A stretch of 64,000 bases of DNA from Malania oleifera (taxonomy: Eukaryota; Streptophyta; Magnoliopsida; Santalales; Ximeniaceae), in the NCBI RefSeq assembly GCF_029873635.1, contig NC_080421.1, positions 37,800,617-37,864,616 on the forward strand, in the 5' to 3' direction. The notes beneath the pieces were generated by a model, which had not been told where the DNA came from, searched no databases, and was given only the letters and a program-made list of their open reading frames with translations. Positions 1 to 11,550 of this stretch are shown one piece after another (position 1 is the first letter of the stretch; each line of letters begins with the position of its first letter). Position numbers and translations under genes: made by a program.

Positions 1-1400
1 CACCAACAAGTTCTAAAATAGAAACTCGTAGTGGAAGATGCCATCGACATTGGATAGACGCCATCCTGACATTTACTGTGAAGAAGAGTCACCCCTGTGC
101 CCCGATCCTTCGCAAGAAAATAAAATAGGTGAAACTCAAGATAGAAATCATTGCTACAAATTGAATTATGAACAGAGATTAAGTTTTCGTGAATATTAAG
201 AACATAAAGAGTATTAGTCAATTTAAAAGGCTTCGAGGAAGAAGTGAGAGACATAGAGCCAATATGTGTGACTCGCGAACCTGAGCCATCGCCAATGACG
301 ACCTCATCTGTGCCATCATACTCCGAGTGAATAGAGAAATTGGCAATATAAGAGATAAGGTTGTGAGAAGTAGTGGAATCCACAAGCCACTTTTTGTCAG
401 TGGACGCATTGGTAGCAACACAATTTATAGAATTCACTCCGGAAGCCAAGTAACAAGTCTTAGCTGAGTGGCGCACCTTTTCACATACCTGACAAATAAT
501 TCAGGGCTTACCATACTGCTTCCTATGATTATTGCGATCAGAGTGGGGCGACGTTGACCATAGGAACCAAGGCAGGAATGTTGGTTGCGATTGAATGTGG
601 AAGTGGTAGTGCGGCGCTAAGTGGTGTTCGCAATGACAACTAGGACGGAATTAGAAGTGTTAACATGTCGCATGTAACTTTCATGGCCAACTAGCATGTC
701 ATGAAGCTCCTTAAACGTAAGAGACGTCTCATGTGCTCGAATAGGTGTTACGATCACATGAAATTCAGGACCAAGACCGTTGAGGACATACAAAGTAATG
801 TCATCCACTGAGACGAGAGAGTCAATCACAACAAGTTCATCAACTAAAACCTTGATGGCATGGAGATACTCCGAGACCGAGCAGAATTCTCACTAAATGA
901 GAGTCAACTCTTCCTTAAGTTGCATAACATAAGTGCGTGAACGATTGGCATACGATCGTTGCAACTTGGACCAAGCATCAGGAGCAGTGGTTGAAGTGGC
1001 AATAAGCGACATAATCGATTTAGAGACAGATGTAGGGATGGCGTGAAGGATCTGTTTATCTTGCCATAGCCAATGCCAGAATCCGGCTTAAAGACGCCTG
1101 CAAAAGATGAACCGACAAAGCAAGTGCAGGTGGAAAGGGTTCGTGATGGACATACAATGGTACTGTCAAGATAGCCTGGAGTTCATAGCCAATAAGCAAT
1201 GATGTTAGTTGTGTGTGCCAAAAAGGGAAGTTGGAAGGGCTCGACTTCAAAGGAAGCTAGGAGTCGGCATTGATGGCAATAAGAGGAGAGTTGGCACTTC
1301 CAGGAGGCTCGAGAGTGTTGACAATAACGGACTTAGATTAAATAGCTATTAGGGGAAAAAGAACGCTCATTAGAGAAAGAGTTCTAATACCATATAGAAA
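1..1400 (-). pseudogene. Ty1/Copia (RE1-like) gag-protease remnant, cut by window edge
   Basis: Read on the minus strand from 1400 to 1, this is the 5' half of a Copia polyprotein. Around 1250-1056 is the gag N-terminus (NFPFWHTQLTSLLIGYEL, the usual 'nY..W..q....l.g..L' pattern). Around 829-617 is the typical gag stretch YVLNGLGPEFHVIVTPIRA followed by LTFKELHDMLVGHESY. Near 500-430 is a zinc-knuckle remnant (CQVCEKVRHSAKTC). From about 400 is a protease-like segment with LVDSTTSHN where DSGATSH is usual, so the catalytic DSG is damaged. The reading frame changes several times and carries stops, so no functional protein is made. Gag would form the particle and protease would cleave the polyprotein. 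Integrase, RT and RNase H would lie left of the window. The assignment to Copia is firm; the lineage is inferred from gag wording. Confidence 0.85.
1381..1395 (-). other. Degenerate primer-binding site
   Basis: On the minus strand this reads TGGTATTAGAAC, two changes from the TGGTATCAGAGC primer-binding site (initiator Met-tRNA type) used by most plant Copia elements. It lies between the gag remnant and the likely 5' LTR, as expected. Confidence 0.6.
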
Positions 1401-1401
1401 A

Positions 1402-1619
1402 TGCAAGACACTTCCATTGATGTAGAGATGTCTTATATATAAGACTTGTATAAGGTATAGTTGTTATAAATTCAAAAGTATTTAAATGCTAAATCAAGAA
1501 GATCCTAAACTATCAAATACAAACAAATATTAAAGTAATTCAACTGAAGAATCCCAAATCACCGCAAATTATTGAATATTAACAAATCTTTAATTGATAG
1601 GATTCTCGACAATTCAGCA
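1402..1619 (-). repeat. Probable 5' LTR of the RE1-like element
   Basis: The stretch next to the primer-binding site begins TG and ends CA on the plus strand, and its length of about 218 bp suits a short Copia LTR. The outer boundary is a guess because no target-site duplication or second LTR is available. Confidence 0.4.
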
Positions 1620-1769
1620 ATAGGCATAACCGTTGAAGAGTATATAGAAATCGTTATATGATGGATATTAGTTGTTCCTTTATATGATGGTGGTCTTTAG
1701 ATTGGAAAGAGTTCTCTTGTATTTTCTATGATTTGGGAGGATGATTTTACCTCGCCTTTTTTTGTTTTA

Positions 1770-3122
1770 AGTTCTAATGCATGTGTAGCTGTGGACCTGT
1801 GGTTGCTAGGCAATTATTTGTGTAACTGGTTATTGAAAGGCCATGTTTAATCTTTTTGCTATCTAAATTAAACTTTTTAGTGGTCGGTAGATTTAAATTT
1901 ATATAAATTTAGATGAAATATAAAATTATATTTACTTTTATGTAAGTACACATAAATTTAAATAAAACAAAATGTATATTCTCAAATATAGCATTAATTT
2001 CAAATCTTGAATTTAAATTTGAATTAATGTAGATACATTTTAATATAATTTTATATTATATTTTATCTAAATCCAATACAAATTCAAATTTAAATTTCAG
2101 AATCTAAGAATTCAATACTGCCATCTAGATTCTTAGATATATCTAAGACCTTCTCCCTGTGAATTTAAAATTCTCACTCTTGAGTTAGCTAAACCCACAA
2201 GAAGATATGTCGAATCATGTTATATATGGTAAGACATTGAATGTTTAAAACTACCCTAAATATGGCAATCAAATTTTTTATTTTTCATTTATAATCACAC
2301 ACATGACAAGATAGATGTTATTAGTTGACCGTATAATATGTTGCAACGTCCCGAGGGCCAAACTTGGAAAAGGGATGAGGTCAAATCTCCATATCACCTC
2401 GACTAAGTGGCGAACTCGATATTATGTAGAACTTGATGTAATATATGGGACTAAGAAATGAGTTACTTATAAATCAACTGAGTCGCTACTAACATATTTT
2501 ATCCTTGGTGCGGTTATAACACCTATTTGATATGTCGCTAATTCATTAGTCACTAAACTACATCTAGGGCCAAGGAAACTAGTGGTTAAGCGTCAGCATC
2601 ACTAGGTTGGATTTGGAAATACAGTTATGCAAAGTGAAGATATTAGCATCCCTTCACATTCATCCAACGGACGGTACTTGATTAGTATAAGATTAACTTC
2701 AAAATTTATCAATCCAAACTCCAATTTTTATAATTTATTCAATTACTTGGTCATTAAATATTGGATAGCCCTATGAAAACAGAGACTATTCTCATCTCAG
2801 AATCCCTAAAAATGTGCTAAGGACACAGCTCCCAATGTCCCTTTCGAGGATTATTTACTTAATATACTTTCCTTATTTTGATGTGCATTTTATCTAACCT
2901 TTAGTTGTCAAAGGACTTAAATAAGACAAAGACCTTCTCACCTTCAATCCTTAAAGGCATGCAAAGACATAGCCCTTGTGATTTGAGGAATATTCCTTAT
3001 GGACTCAATTTATACATAGGCAAATAAAAGACATGAACAAACAAATTGAACATATACAAACATGCAAGTGAGACAAGCATTCATGCGAAATTTACATGCA
3101 AGATGCACCAAAATTCAAAAAA
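1770..3122. repeat. Dispersed repeat, copy 1
   Basis: This stretch matches 7728-8681 in the same orientation. Shared landmarks are AGTTCTAATGCATGTGTAGC at the start, a middle block around 'gtagaacttgatgta' and 'gagtcgctactaacatatt', and an end block around 'catgcaagtgagacaagcattcatg'. Copy 1 carries about 370 extra bases (about 1870-2235). It is noncoding. A DUF7745-type coding fragment lies about 1.1 kb downstream, so this may be the leader of that retroelement family; that link is inference. Confidence 0.7.
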
Positions 3123-3866
3123 GATTTGTTTTTTTTTTTTTTTTGGTACCTTCATTTCTTCGTTCAAATAAATTCCTAAATGCAAATGGAACCTTGAAAT
3201 CCTCAAGCACTAATAAAATATTGAGGAGAAAACTATAATAATAATAATAATAATAACAACAACAAGGGCACTGGTTAAGGAATATCATTAGAGATTAAAT
3301 TTGATCCTTTGTTAACCTAGCAAAAAAATTATTTTTAAATATATATTTGAATTGGGTTATGAATATTTATGCACGTGCTAAAATAAGCTCTGCTAATCTA
3401 TAGCTAGGGATCAAATGGAGATATGTTAAAATTTCTAATTATTTAATTAAATATTGATTATTCAACATTGCACCCTGTGCTATTTTAAAATTTGAATTTG
3501 AAAGTATTTTTAATAAAAGTTATTTAAAATAAATAAAAAAGAAAAACTAAAACCAAGGGGGGGAGGGGAAAAATTATATCACATTCTAATATATACTGAA
3601 ATTATTTTAGATAGTGTTTGGTAATATAAATTTTGAGGTTTAGATTTGAGTTTATATGGATGTAGAAAAAAGTCAATACAATTTTGCACTATGTTCTATC
3701 CAAATCTACTTAAATCTAAATTAAAGTTCTCAATTCTATTGTCCCAAACTAGGGGTTAAATTATTATTATTATTATTTTTGAAACAAATGGATATTTACA
3801 TATGTATTAAGATCAGTCTAAAATGAATCTAAATTATTTTGAATATTAAATTTGAATTTATATGAA

Positions 3867-3912
<46 letters not shown>

Positions 3913-4200
3913 ATTAAAATTACACAGAACTTTTCAAATTCGCATAAAGTTAAATCTATGATTGAAACTCATGCTCCCAAATATATATTCTTATGTTGTA
4001 TTTGAGGAGATGAATTTTGAGCTATGAGCTTGAATTTGTGTGATTGGACAATGGCTCATATACATACTTTTGCATTTTTTATGTTGTCCTAATTCATAAA
4101 TTTAAATTTAAGATTCAAAATGCACAATCACAAATACGGCGAGAGTGATTTTATGAAAAATTGAAAACTTATACCTTTGTCTCTTTTGTACTCTTTCTCT
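3123..4200. other. AT-rich noncoding stretch with microsatellites
   Basis: It holds a poly-T run (about 3127-3145), an ATA/ACA trinucleotide tract (about 3234-3265) and a long TA dinucleotide tract (about 3870-3906). I see no coding signal. The pyrimidine-rich end followed by TTATAG at about 4204-4210 could be an old splice acceptor for the following fragment. Confidence 0.6.
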
Positions 4201-4239
4201 TTCTTATAGGAATTTTGTTTTACCACAGTTGTCGTAAAC

Positions 4240-5160
4240 TTAGATGTGATAAATGTCCTGGTAGAGTTTTGGAACCCCTCTAATCATTGTTTTACTTTTG
4301 AAGGGGTGGACATGGCTCCCACCATTGAAGAATATGCGTCACTGCTACATCTGTTAAAGACCCATTCACCTTACGAGGCATATAGACACAATCCTGTTGC
4401 AACTTTCAAAAGGGAAATATGCAGGGTAACCGGGGTCAAAGCTCAGAGGATAAACCGACAGATCATCAAAGAAGCTAAGGGCATCACTTGGGAAAGTTTG
4501 AAAACTCTTGTGGAAGGAGAAGAGAAAGAGTAGACTCAAATGAGTATACTAGCCCTGGTCATTTACGGGTTGGTAATTTTTCCTAGGGAACTGGGGGATA
4601 TCGACCAAGAAACGACCTCCTTTCTTGCTCAAGTTCAAAATGGGGTTAACTCAATACCCAACATGTTGGTAGATACATTTCGATCCCTCAGCCATTGCAA
4701 AATCCGAGGAAAAGGTCGATTAAGATGTTGTATCCCGACGCTCTACGTATGGTTCATGAGTCACACACCATGCAAATAAAGTCATTTTCGTCCTGTATTC
4801 TCCAGTCTCACAATTCCTTTGTACGACTTTGAAAAATCCTAATGGGAAGAACATCTGAACAAGCGTGGATGGAGTGAACGAATGCGTAATTGGGGAACAA
4901 AGGAGTTTTGTGTGGCAAGCTCTGTGGATGGGATGCCCCAACATTATATACAGATGCGAAGAGTTTGCATGGGTCCCTTTACTAGGCTCGTGGGGTGGAA
5001 TAGCCTACACGTCTCTCATGTTCAGAAGACCGGTAGGATCTTGTCAATTCATACCGATAACACATGGATTGGACAATTCAGAACTCACTTATAAGTAGGA
5101 AGGAGTTTATAAGGTTTGTGACAGCATGGAAGACTATCCATTTGATAGACTCGGGTAAGT
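4240..5160 (+). pseudogene. DUF7745 / plant-mobile-domain-like protein fragment
   Basis: Two reading frames together give the pattern of a transposon-associated domain common in eudicot genomes (annotated DUF7745, related to the plant mobile domain). The first part (4246-4533) has VEFWNPSNHCFTFEGVDMAP then TIEEYASLL. After an in-frame TAG at 4531 the same frame resumes with LVIYGLVIFPRELGDID and a region matching the usual 'FRSL..CR..GEGR' block. A frameshift between about 4780 and 4865 moves to another frame with LWMGCPNIIYRCEEFAWVPL, then LGSWGGIAYT and SCQFIPITHGLDNSELTYK, in the order expected for the family. One stop, one frameshift and a missing N-terminus mark it as dead. The domain has no established catalytic role that I know of and is carried by retroelements. 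Confidence 0.75.
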
Positions 5161-7727
5161 GCATGACAAGGATCCAAGGAGATTATTACAAATAGAGTAC
5201 CAGTCGGATCAACCCTCCAATCACAGATTTCTCGATAAACAAGGCCCAGAAAATTTCGAACTCACCGATAGAACCCTTGTCAACTAATCAATGCCAAATG
5301 AAATAAGAAGAAGATGACAGAACAGAATGGTAGAAGAAACTTCATTCTACTAAAGAGAGGGTCATGGAAGTTGAATTGAGAGGTAGAATGGCCAAGCGAA
5401 GAGAACACGAAATAATCCTCTAATGCCAGAGAAACGTGAAACAAAAGAAATAAAAATGCATACAAGCTAAAAAGAAAATAATAGCTTTGAGGAGAAAGGG
5501 AAGAAGACTCCAATTATAATAGTAAAACTAACCTATTTTTTTGGAATAGACATTCTCTAAACCAAACGTAACCTAAAGGATTAGCACCAGAGTGATTAAT
5601 TCTACCTAAATTAATTTTAAGATTATAGACAAGAAAAAACTAATATCTAACAATTAAAACTTCTAATTAAGATGGTTAGTGGCCTTTCAAGATCGAATAT
5701 TTATAATAAATGAATAACAATAAATAGTTTTGCCATTATTTATTTATGAAAATAATTTTATTTTTTATTTCTATTTTTAAAATAATCACAAACCTTTTTT
5801 CAATTTTCTAAATTTACATAAAAAATTTGAGAAAAATATCCTTTCATTATTTTTTTAAAAATATTTTTAACTCTTAAGTTGAATATAAGAGCATGAAATT
5901 TAGATTTTGAACTTTAATTTGTATGATTATGTATATAAATCCACACAAATTCAAATTCAAGTTTCCAAATTCATGATTTCAAATTTCACCTTATACAAAA
6001 TTTGAAAATTTGAGAAATAAATTGCCTTTTTGTAATTGTTTTGACGTCTAAAAATAAAAATGAAAATTTCTTTTGCACATTTAAACAACTTTTTTTATTT
6101 TCTATCTTTTTAATTCAAATCTTGAAAATTTTAAAAATAAAAATAAAAATGAAATATTTTTCCATACATAAAAATCTTGTGTTATATTATGATACATAAA
6201 TAAATATTGATTGCCTTCTCATTTTTTTTTTATCCTAGTTAATGGGGCCATATTTTTCAACATTCATTCCCTTCATTCCCTTCCCTTTGAGTTAATCATT
6301 TAAGTGTTAAGAAAGTGTCATCACTTTTAATATATTTTCATACTCTTTGGATGCGCATGCTTCTACCTGCATACATTATTCGTGTTTACTTTATTTGTAA
6401 ATATTAAGCACGTTTATTTTTTCAAGCCATAATAACATTTAACCACTCAAATCTTAAATCATCAAATACCCAATAATTATAATATTCAAATTTTTATTTT
6501 TTAAATGCAATAATAAAAGAATGATTTCAATTGGACTATCATGGACATGGATCTTCTTTCTTTTCTCCTCCAATGAACAATCCAACAATAAAAAATAAAG
6601 GTAAAATTAAAAATCAATAACTAAGGAGATGGGAAGAAAAAAGTGAGTCAAATAATTAAACATTGCAGAAAACTCCATAATCTTGCTTAGATTTATTTTT
6701 ACTCTTAACTGTATCAACATCCTCTTTTAGAGTCCTAACAATATTTAAAAAGGTAAAAGATATTGGCATCCCCCGAGGATCAACAAGAAGACAATGACCT
6801 CTTTTGAGGTTTCAAAATTTTCAAAAATCTCTTTCAAGATATCAAACTTTTCAAAAACTTGCCATGAGATTCATTGAAAACACACAGACCTTTGCTTATA
6901 TTTGATAAAAGACAATTATATCAAAAAAAATCAAATATTAGGAAAGGTATGTGGGATTTTTGAAATCTTAAGAGAGGGTTATGAAATTTTTAAAATTTCA
7001 AGGAAGGTTTGTTAGATTTTTGGAATTTCAGGGATTATCATTGTCTTTGTACCAAACTTTATGGGAAGTTAATATCTTTCATCCTATTACAAAATTTGCT
7101 TTATGATAAAAATAATATACTTTTTGTTTACTAAGAAATTAATTAGTGATTTTATCTTGCTTTGAGTTACACTATTGTCGGTCGGAATGTGACTTTATTG
7201 TAAATTCTTTTGGGAAGATTTGAGATGTGACACAACCGAAGAAAAAAAGTTCTGTATTTTAAAAATATTTTTTATCTGGAAAAGTAAAGAAAAAGATAAA
7301 GAAAAATGTCAAAAAGAATATGCACGGAAGATGCTTTATATTTAATTTGCCACAAAAAAAAAAAAAAAAAAAAAAAAGCTTCACATTGAGGCTAATAATG
7401 CATTGTTTGACTCCTAAAAGTGGGACTAAAATTCAAGTGTTATAATTAACATAGATAGATAGGAGTGTGGTGTAACTAAGTTGTTCCTTAAAAGTGTATT
7501 TGCTTTTTTTGTTAAGAATTAAAATATTTTAGATTAAATTGTATTGGTTATATATGATTACTATGTCATACATTTGAATGATAACACTCACAAAATAGAC
7601 TAATTGTTAGGAAGACTCAAATCCCAACTCCTCAAAAAGGCATTTGGTCTTCTTCTTTGGCAACCTGGATTTGAATGTTAAAGGCATGAACTCAACTCAA
7701 GTGAGTTTCACCACAATAAAAGCAACA
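5161..7727. other. Long AT-rich region without recognisable genes
   Basis: Very AT-rich sequence with short A and T runs, including an A run of about 25 at about 7352-7377. The short ORFs here are low-complexity and resemble nothing I know. A decayed transposon interior is possible but I cannot support one. Confidence 0.6.
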
Positions 7728-8681
7728 AAAAGTTCTAATGCATGTGTAGCTGTGGTTATTGAAAGGCCATGTTAGGCTATTATGTGTGTGTTTTTACACA
7801 CAAGCTAATTGCATCTTTGTTTAAAACTACACTAAATATGTCAATTTAATTTTTTATTTTTTATTTATAATCACATACATGACAATATAGATGTTATTAG
7901 TTGACAATACAATATATTGCAACGTCCAGAGGTCAAATCTCCAAATCACCTAGATTTAGTGGTGAACTTGATATTATGTAGAACCTGATGTAAATTGTGG
8001 GACTGAGAATTGAGTTACTTATAATTCAATGGAGTCGCTACTAACATATTTTTATCCTTTGTGCGGTTAGAATACTTATTTAATATATCGCTAGTTTATT
8101 AGTCACTAAACTATATCTAAGTCCAAGGAAACCAGTGGTCAATTGTCTACATCACCAAGTTGGATTTGGAAATACAATTATACAAAGTGAAGATATTAGC
8201 ACCCCTTCACACTCATCCAAAGGATGCTACTTAATTAGTTTAAAAGTAACTTCAAAATTTACTAGTCTAGACTCCAATTTTTCTAATTTATCCAATTACC
8301 TGGTCGTTAAATATTGGATAGCCCTATGAAAGACAGAGACTATTCTCACCTTAGAATCCCTAAAATTTGCTCTAAGGACACAACTCCCAATGTCCCTTAG
8401 GATTATTTACTTAATATACTTTCCTTATTTTGATTTGCATTTTATCTGACCTTTAGCAGTCAAGAGGACTTGCATAAGACATAGACCCCCTAACCTCCAA
8501 TCCTCGAAGGCATGTAAAAACATAACCCTCATGACTGGAGGAATGTTCCTTATGGACTCGATTTATTCAACATAGACAAAGAAAAGACATGAACAAACAA
8601 ATTGAACATATACAAGCATGCAAATGAGACAAACATTCATGTGAAATTTACATGCAAGGTTGTGCACAAAAATTCAAAGAG
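7728..8681. repeat. Dispersed repeat, copy 2
   Basis: Second copy of the repeat at 1770-3122, same orientation, easily aligned by eye over most of its length, lacking the extra 370 bases of copy 1. The two copies lie about 6 kb apart with unrelated flanks after their 3' ends. No DUF7745-type fragment follows this copy. Confidence 0.7.
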
Positions 8682-9353
8682 CCTAATAGTACCCAGTAAC
8701 GAGAAGACTAAAAGTGATTTGGTTAGAATCTTTACCCCTCATGAGATAATTGAGAACTAAATGATCTCAATGTACTGAATATTCATCATAGGGGTAGTGC
8801 ACACACACTTGACTTTGCTTGATTTTTTTGTGAATTTTCTACAATTTTTCTCAAAAGTTTTTGGATTTTTAGTAAATTAAAAACTACTTTTAAAATTAAT
8901 TTTTAATTAAAAAAAAAAAAGAGCGATTCAAGTGACTGAAATGTGTCAAATTGGTTCAACTAATTTAACCGAATCAACAAAGGTGACCCAAGTTAACTCA
9001 GGTCAAACTGGGTTGACCCAATTCAAAGGAGAGAGAAAAAGCAGGAAATGGTTGGGGCCCTGCCACGTGTTAACCATTCAAAGGTGACATGTGGCCACTT
9101 ATGAATGACCAATTTTTTTTTGTTTTGAAAAAAGGTTATTAACACGTGGCAAGGTGACGTCATCTATCACGTGGCACTTTGCCACTAGCTCAGATGCACT
9201 CACAGGGATCACTAATGTGGTAGCGAACTAGCTGTTCATAAAAAACACAAATTGGATGGTCAAAATCAAGCTACATCACAAGGTGATGTCACATTAATGT
9301 CACCCACAATATGCGACACACAACCCACTAAAAAAATTAAATTTTTTAATATT
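8682..9353. other. Noncoding stretch with clustered G-box sites
   Basis: No coding signal. Within 9064-9173 it holds three CACGTG hexamers (9064-9069, 9143-9148, 9168-9173) and one TGACGTCA (9155-9162), the classic binding cores of plant bZIP/bHLH regulators. It is AT-rich otherwise and ends at the LTR starting at 9359. Whether the sites act on anything is unknown. Confidence 0.55.
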
Positions 9354-9358
9354 ATTTA

Positions 9359-11145
9359 TGTTGGCCTAACAAGGCTTACAATTCTTGTTTTGATGATAAC
9401 AAATGAAGATAAGTTTGATATGGTTTTCAAGTTGAACTGTTTTAGGAAGCAGGTAAAGTTCAAGTATTTTAAAGCTAAACTCAAAGGTCAATAAAGCTCA
9501 TGATGGATATACTTTATAAAAGCTTGAAGAATGAAAGTTGATTGAAAGCTCAAAGATGATATATGACCAAGGAAAGATTCCAAAGTAAGGATTTACATGA
9601 AGATCAAAAATTTAGAGTTATAAGGATCTCTCTATGTAAGTACTTCATGTAAACATCAAAAATAAATTGAATTGAAGCTCTTACAAATAAAAAGAAACTA
9701 AGAAACACATTTTTGAAAAACCTTAAAATATGTTTTCTAAACCAAAATGATAAATGTCTCAAATGGGGAAAGAAATTTTCAAAGTGAAAAAGGAATTTTT
9801 TGAGAGCCAGGTGACTGCCCAATATAGGCAGTAGACAGCCAAAATTAAAGGAATTAAATCTGGGAGACAGTAGGGTCCCAGGAAATTGCCTGAGCCCTAT
9901 CGGTGCCTGGGTGGTCAAGTCAGGTGACTGCCTGTGTCTTGGCAGGCGACTGTTAGTCTTCTGATTGTTTAGTTTTCACTATGGCAGGCGACTGTCAGGT
10001 TGTGGCAGGCGAGTGCCACTCGAACAGAATTTTAAAAATTCAACGGGAACATTTTTTAAATGGATTTCTTGAGCTCTACTCTTTTTGAAAAACTTGATGT
10101 TTACTCCAAGAAAACTTGGGGGGTAAGAAATTATCTTTTAAACATCTATAAATAGCCCCAACTAGATTGATTTCATACACCAAGATATTTTCTAGCAATC
10201 AAGAACTCTCAAAGCTCTCAATCTCTCTTGCGCTTATCCTACTTTCACTACTGAATTGCTACTGATCCCAATTCCAAATTTGAGTCTTCAAAGTATGAAT
10301 CTTTCAATACATAGAAGATAAATTCGGTGATCTAAATTAAATTGAGTTTCAATCTCTTTATACTGATTTACATTGAAGTATATTTGTACTGAATATTGTA
10401 CTAATCAACTCTGTTGTGAGAGTGTCTCTTTGTACACAAATTTCTCTCTACTTATTTCTTGTTTCTAGACGATTCAAGGTTATTGGATTGTCGTGCCAAG
10501 CGAGGGGATATCGTTTGGAGAGGCAAACTCTAGCTTAATCGAAGGAGTGTTGTAAACGGTGTTGTTCTGCCCGACAAAGGAACTGACTTAGTGATTTCTT
10601 TGGTGGTTTGCCAAAGGCAAGGACGTATGTTGGGTATAAGCCGAACCTCGTAAAACTCTGTGTTCCTCTCTTTCATCCCTACTCTTTACTTTTCAACATA
10701 CTTTACAAACTGCGTGGATGTTTTATAATTTCTAAATTCTGAGTGTTTGGTTATTAAATAGACTGGAAGATAATTTGTTTTGGTTTGATCAACATTGATT
10801 ACGGAGACCGAAAAGAACTACGTTGGTTGATCATCCTAAACTTATTAAACTGAAAGTTTATTTAAAATCTGAACCTTGGGAAAAAGTGTGATTGTGAATT
10901 TCAACACAAGGCTTACACAAATCTAACAAGCATTGCATATTACTACATGGCTATTGTCACAAGAATCCAACGCTTGGTTATTTTGTACTGATTGTGGTTG
11001 ATTTGAATTGATTATTTTACAAGTACTTTGTGATTGTGTTTGGGTTGTGTTTATTGTTGTAATATAAAAATTTTTAAAAAGAACATAAATTTTTTAAAAA
11101 CCCAATTCACCCCCCCCCCTTCTTGGGAACTATTTCTTATTTTCA
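9359..11145 (+). mobile_element. 5' LTR of a SIRE-type Copia element
   Basis: Starts TGTTGGCCTAACAAGGCTTA, matching the start of the LTRs at 39375 and 45592, and ends TTTTCA directly before a primer-binding site. The late part has the hallmark 'cccaattcac' followed by a C run and 'cttggga'. A TATAAATAG box lies at 10147-10155. Its U3 part (about 9825-10020) holds a cluster of short variants of GGCGACTG. About 1.79 kb. The left 5-bp flank is ATTTA; the matching right flank is lost because the element is broken in gag. Confidence 0.88.
10147..10155 (+). promoter_or_regulatory. LTR TATA box
   Basis: TATAAATAG within the 5' LTR, downstream of the GGCGACTG-like motif cluster and about 1 kb before the LTR end. 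It is the probable core promoter of the element. Confidence 0.6.
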
Positions 11146-11160
11146 ATTGGTATCAGAGCC
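11146..11160 (+). other. Primer-binding site of the first SIRE-type element
   Basis: ATTGGTATCAGAGCC immediately follows the LTR. TGGTATCAGAGC is the usual initiator-Met-tRNA primer-binding site of plant Copia elements. Confidence 0.9.
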
Positions 11161-11201
11161 TAGTTATAGTAAATCTTAAAAAAAAGTTATAAAAAGATCG
11201 A

Positions 11202-11550
11202 ATGTCACACATAGGAGTAGCTCCTTTCAGAGAGGGCCAATCCTCAACCCAAATACCAATCTTTTATAGACATAACTATACTTTTTGGAAAAAAACAAAT
11301 GCAAATTTATCTTCAACATATGGATTGGAAAACTTGGGAAGTTGTCATGGATGGAAATCTAATTCTACCAAAATAGTGGATGGAAAACAAATTCCTAAAG
11401 AGAAAAAGGACATGACCGATATAGATTACAAAATGCTACAAATAAATTCAAGTGCCATAAATGCCTTGTATTGTGTTCTAGACGCTAATGAATTCAATAG
11501 AGTCATGACCTGCAAAACGGCCAAAGAAATTTGGGATAAGTTAGATGTTT
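11202..11550 (+). pseudogene. SIRE-type gag, truncated after about 115 residues
   Basis: Begins MSHIGVAPFREGQS, the same start as gag of elements A and B in this window (MAHIGVAPFGEG, MAHVGVSPFGES). It keeps the block QINSSAINALYCVLDANEFN and CKTAKEIWDKLD. A small internal frameshift has scrambled the region that should read 'WKQRMRIYLQTMNWKVWEVV' (here KKTNANLSSTYGLENLGS). Just after WDKLD the match to gag stops abruptly and the sequence becomes LTR-like, so the rest of gag, all of pol and the 3' LTR were lost at a rearrangement. The short ORF that continues past the junction is not a real protein. The first ATG is the family start, about 55 bp after the primer-binding site. Confidence 0.8.

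Noticed and set aside
4720..4944. Minus-strand ORF opposite the DUF7745-type fragment
   Set aside because: The plus-strand frames match a known domain; the opposite frame is a shadow.
5280..5513. Minus-strand ORF of 77 codons with hydrophobic stretches
   Set aside because: Low-complexity Phe/Ser/Leu sequence from an A/G-rich strand, no family resemblance, just downstream of a dead transposon fragment.
9252..9494. Plus-strand ORF of 80 codons crossing the LTR start
   Set aside because: It runs across the LTR boundary at 9359, so it joins unrelated sequences and is not a gene.
9604..9918. Minus-strand ORF of 104 codons
   Set aside because: Lies within the Copia LTR starting at 9359 and on the opposite strand to the element; chance frame.
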